Shown: piece by piece, positions 51,819 through 51,848 of the stretch | How positions within the stretch are numbered: the first letter of the stretch is position 1 | How the letters are laid out: the number at the start of each line of letters is the position of its first letter | Origin: an uncultured Selenomonadales bacterium | GTDB lineage: Bacteria; Bacillota; Negativicutes; Selenomonadales; Selenomonadaceae | Assembly: GCA_946183785.1 (NCBI GenBank) | Contig: CAMHCS010000018.1 | Coordinates: forward strand, 1-51,848 | Direction: 5' to 3' | Length of the DNA stretch: 51,848 nucleotides | Notes under the pieces: generated by a model | Told to the model about the DNA's origin: nothing | Database searches by the model: none | The model's input: only the letters and a program-made list of their open reading frames with translations | Program-made: the position numbers and the translations under genes

Positions 51819-51839
51819 ACCACCAGCTATGCTGGTGGT
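51819..51839. repeat. Terminal hairpin resembling an IS200/IS605-type end
   Basis: ACCACCAGC-TAT-GCTGGTGGT, a perfect 9-bp stem with a three-base loop, lies ten bases from the edge of the window and is preceded by TAATAAA. Subterminal hairpins of this sort mark ends of IS200/IS605 elements, but no transposase is visible here. Confidence 0.35.
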
Positions 51840-51848
51840 AGGCAAAAA

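Overview
The window looks like chromosomal DNA from a Firmicutes-type bacterium, most likely a Negativicute (diderm Firmicute, Selenomonas/Veillonella-like). Firmicutes traits are a tryptophan T-box leader, a probable L13 leader, GTG and TTG starts, and strong AGGAGG ribosome binding sites. A membrane phosphoethanolamine transferase of the lipid A type suggests an outer membrane. The assignment is inference; no rRNA or tRNA gene is present to settle it. Almost all DNA is ordinary, densely packed coding sequence; no prophage, CRISPR array or complete insertion sequence was seen.

Layout. 1-5,750: a small membrane protein, rplM-rpsI behind a probable L13 leader, a large U32-family protein with an internally duplicated fold, a class III aminotransferase, and a YebC-type protein ending in a bidirectional terminator. 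5,758-10,024: a 118-residue protein resembling half of diaminopimelate epimerase but lacking the catalytic cysteine, divergent from an AraC regulator; an Mrp/NBP35 ATPase; an unrecognised 501-aa protein followed by a zinc-ribbon membrane protein. 10,081-16,371: uraA with an RluA-type pseudouridine synthase, a PRC-barrel protein with a long Pro-Glu stretch, an EptA-like transferase and a TtcA-like PP-loop protein. 16,582-24,825: a ten-gene anaerobic cobalamin operon, cbiD-E-T-F-G-H-J-C-A-cobU. 25,008-34,360: greA-lysS, pheST-zapA, a DUF47-pit phosphate pair and a uridine kinase-like nucleoside kinase. 34,382-40,590: a trp operon (F-C-B-A-E-G, no trpD) controlled by a T-box with two successive T-box/terminator modules, and interrupted by a dispersed palindromic repeat. 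40,700-44,230: a hybrid sensor kinase with REC-HPt-REC output.

44,231-45,411 is the least explained stretch. A clear cobalamin riboswitch with its own promoter and terminator is followed by no recognisable gene, but by about 450 bases of consecutive hairpins, three of them followed by CCCCTCCT, ending in another terminator. 45,412-51,848: a small secreted protein, two convergent MATE exporters, a LysR regulator, a DUF134-NifX-like-His-rich fusion whose consensus promoter is bracketed by two 12-bp palindromes, a Tat-exported metallo-beta-lactamase-fold protein, and a terminal hairpin that may be the edge of an IS200/IS605-like element.

Functionally the window combines translation genes, de novo corrinoid and tryptophan synthesis, phosphate uptake, nucleobase salvage and envelope functions. 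The best leads for something new are the orphan riboswitch with its hairpin array and the metal-sensor-like DUF134 fusion with its paired operators.
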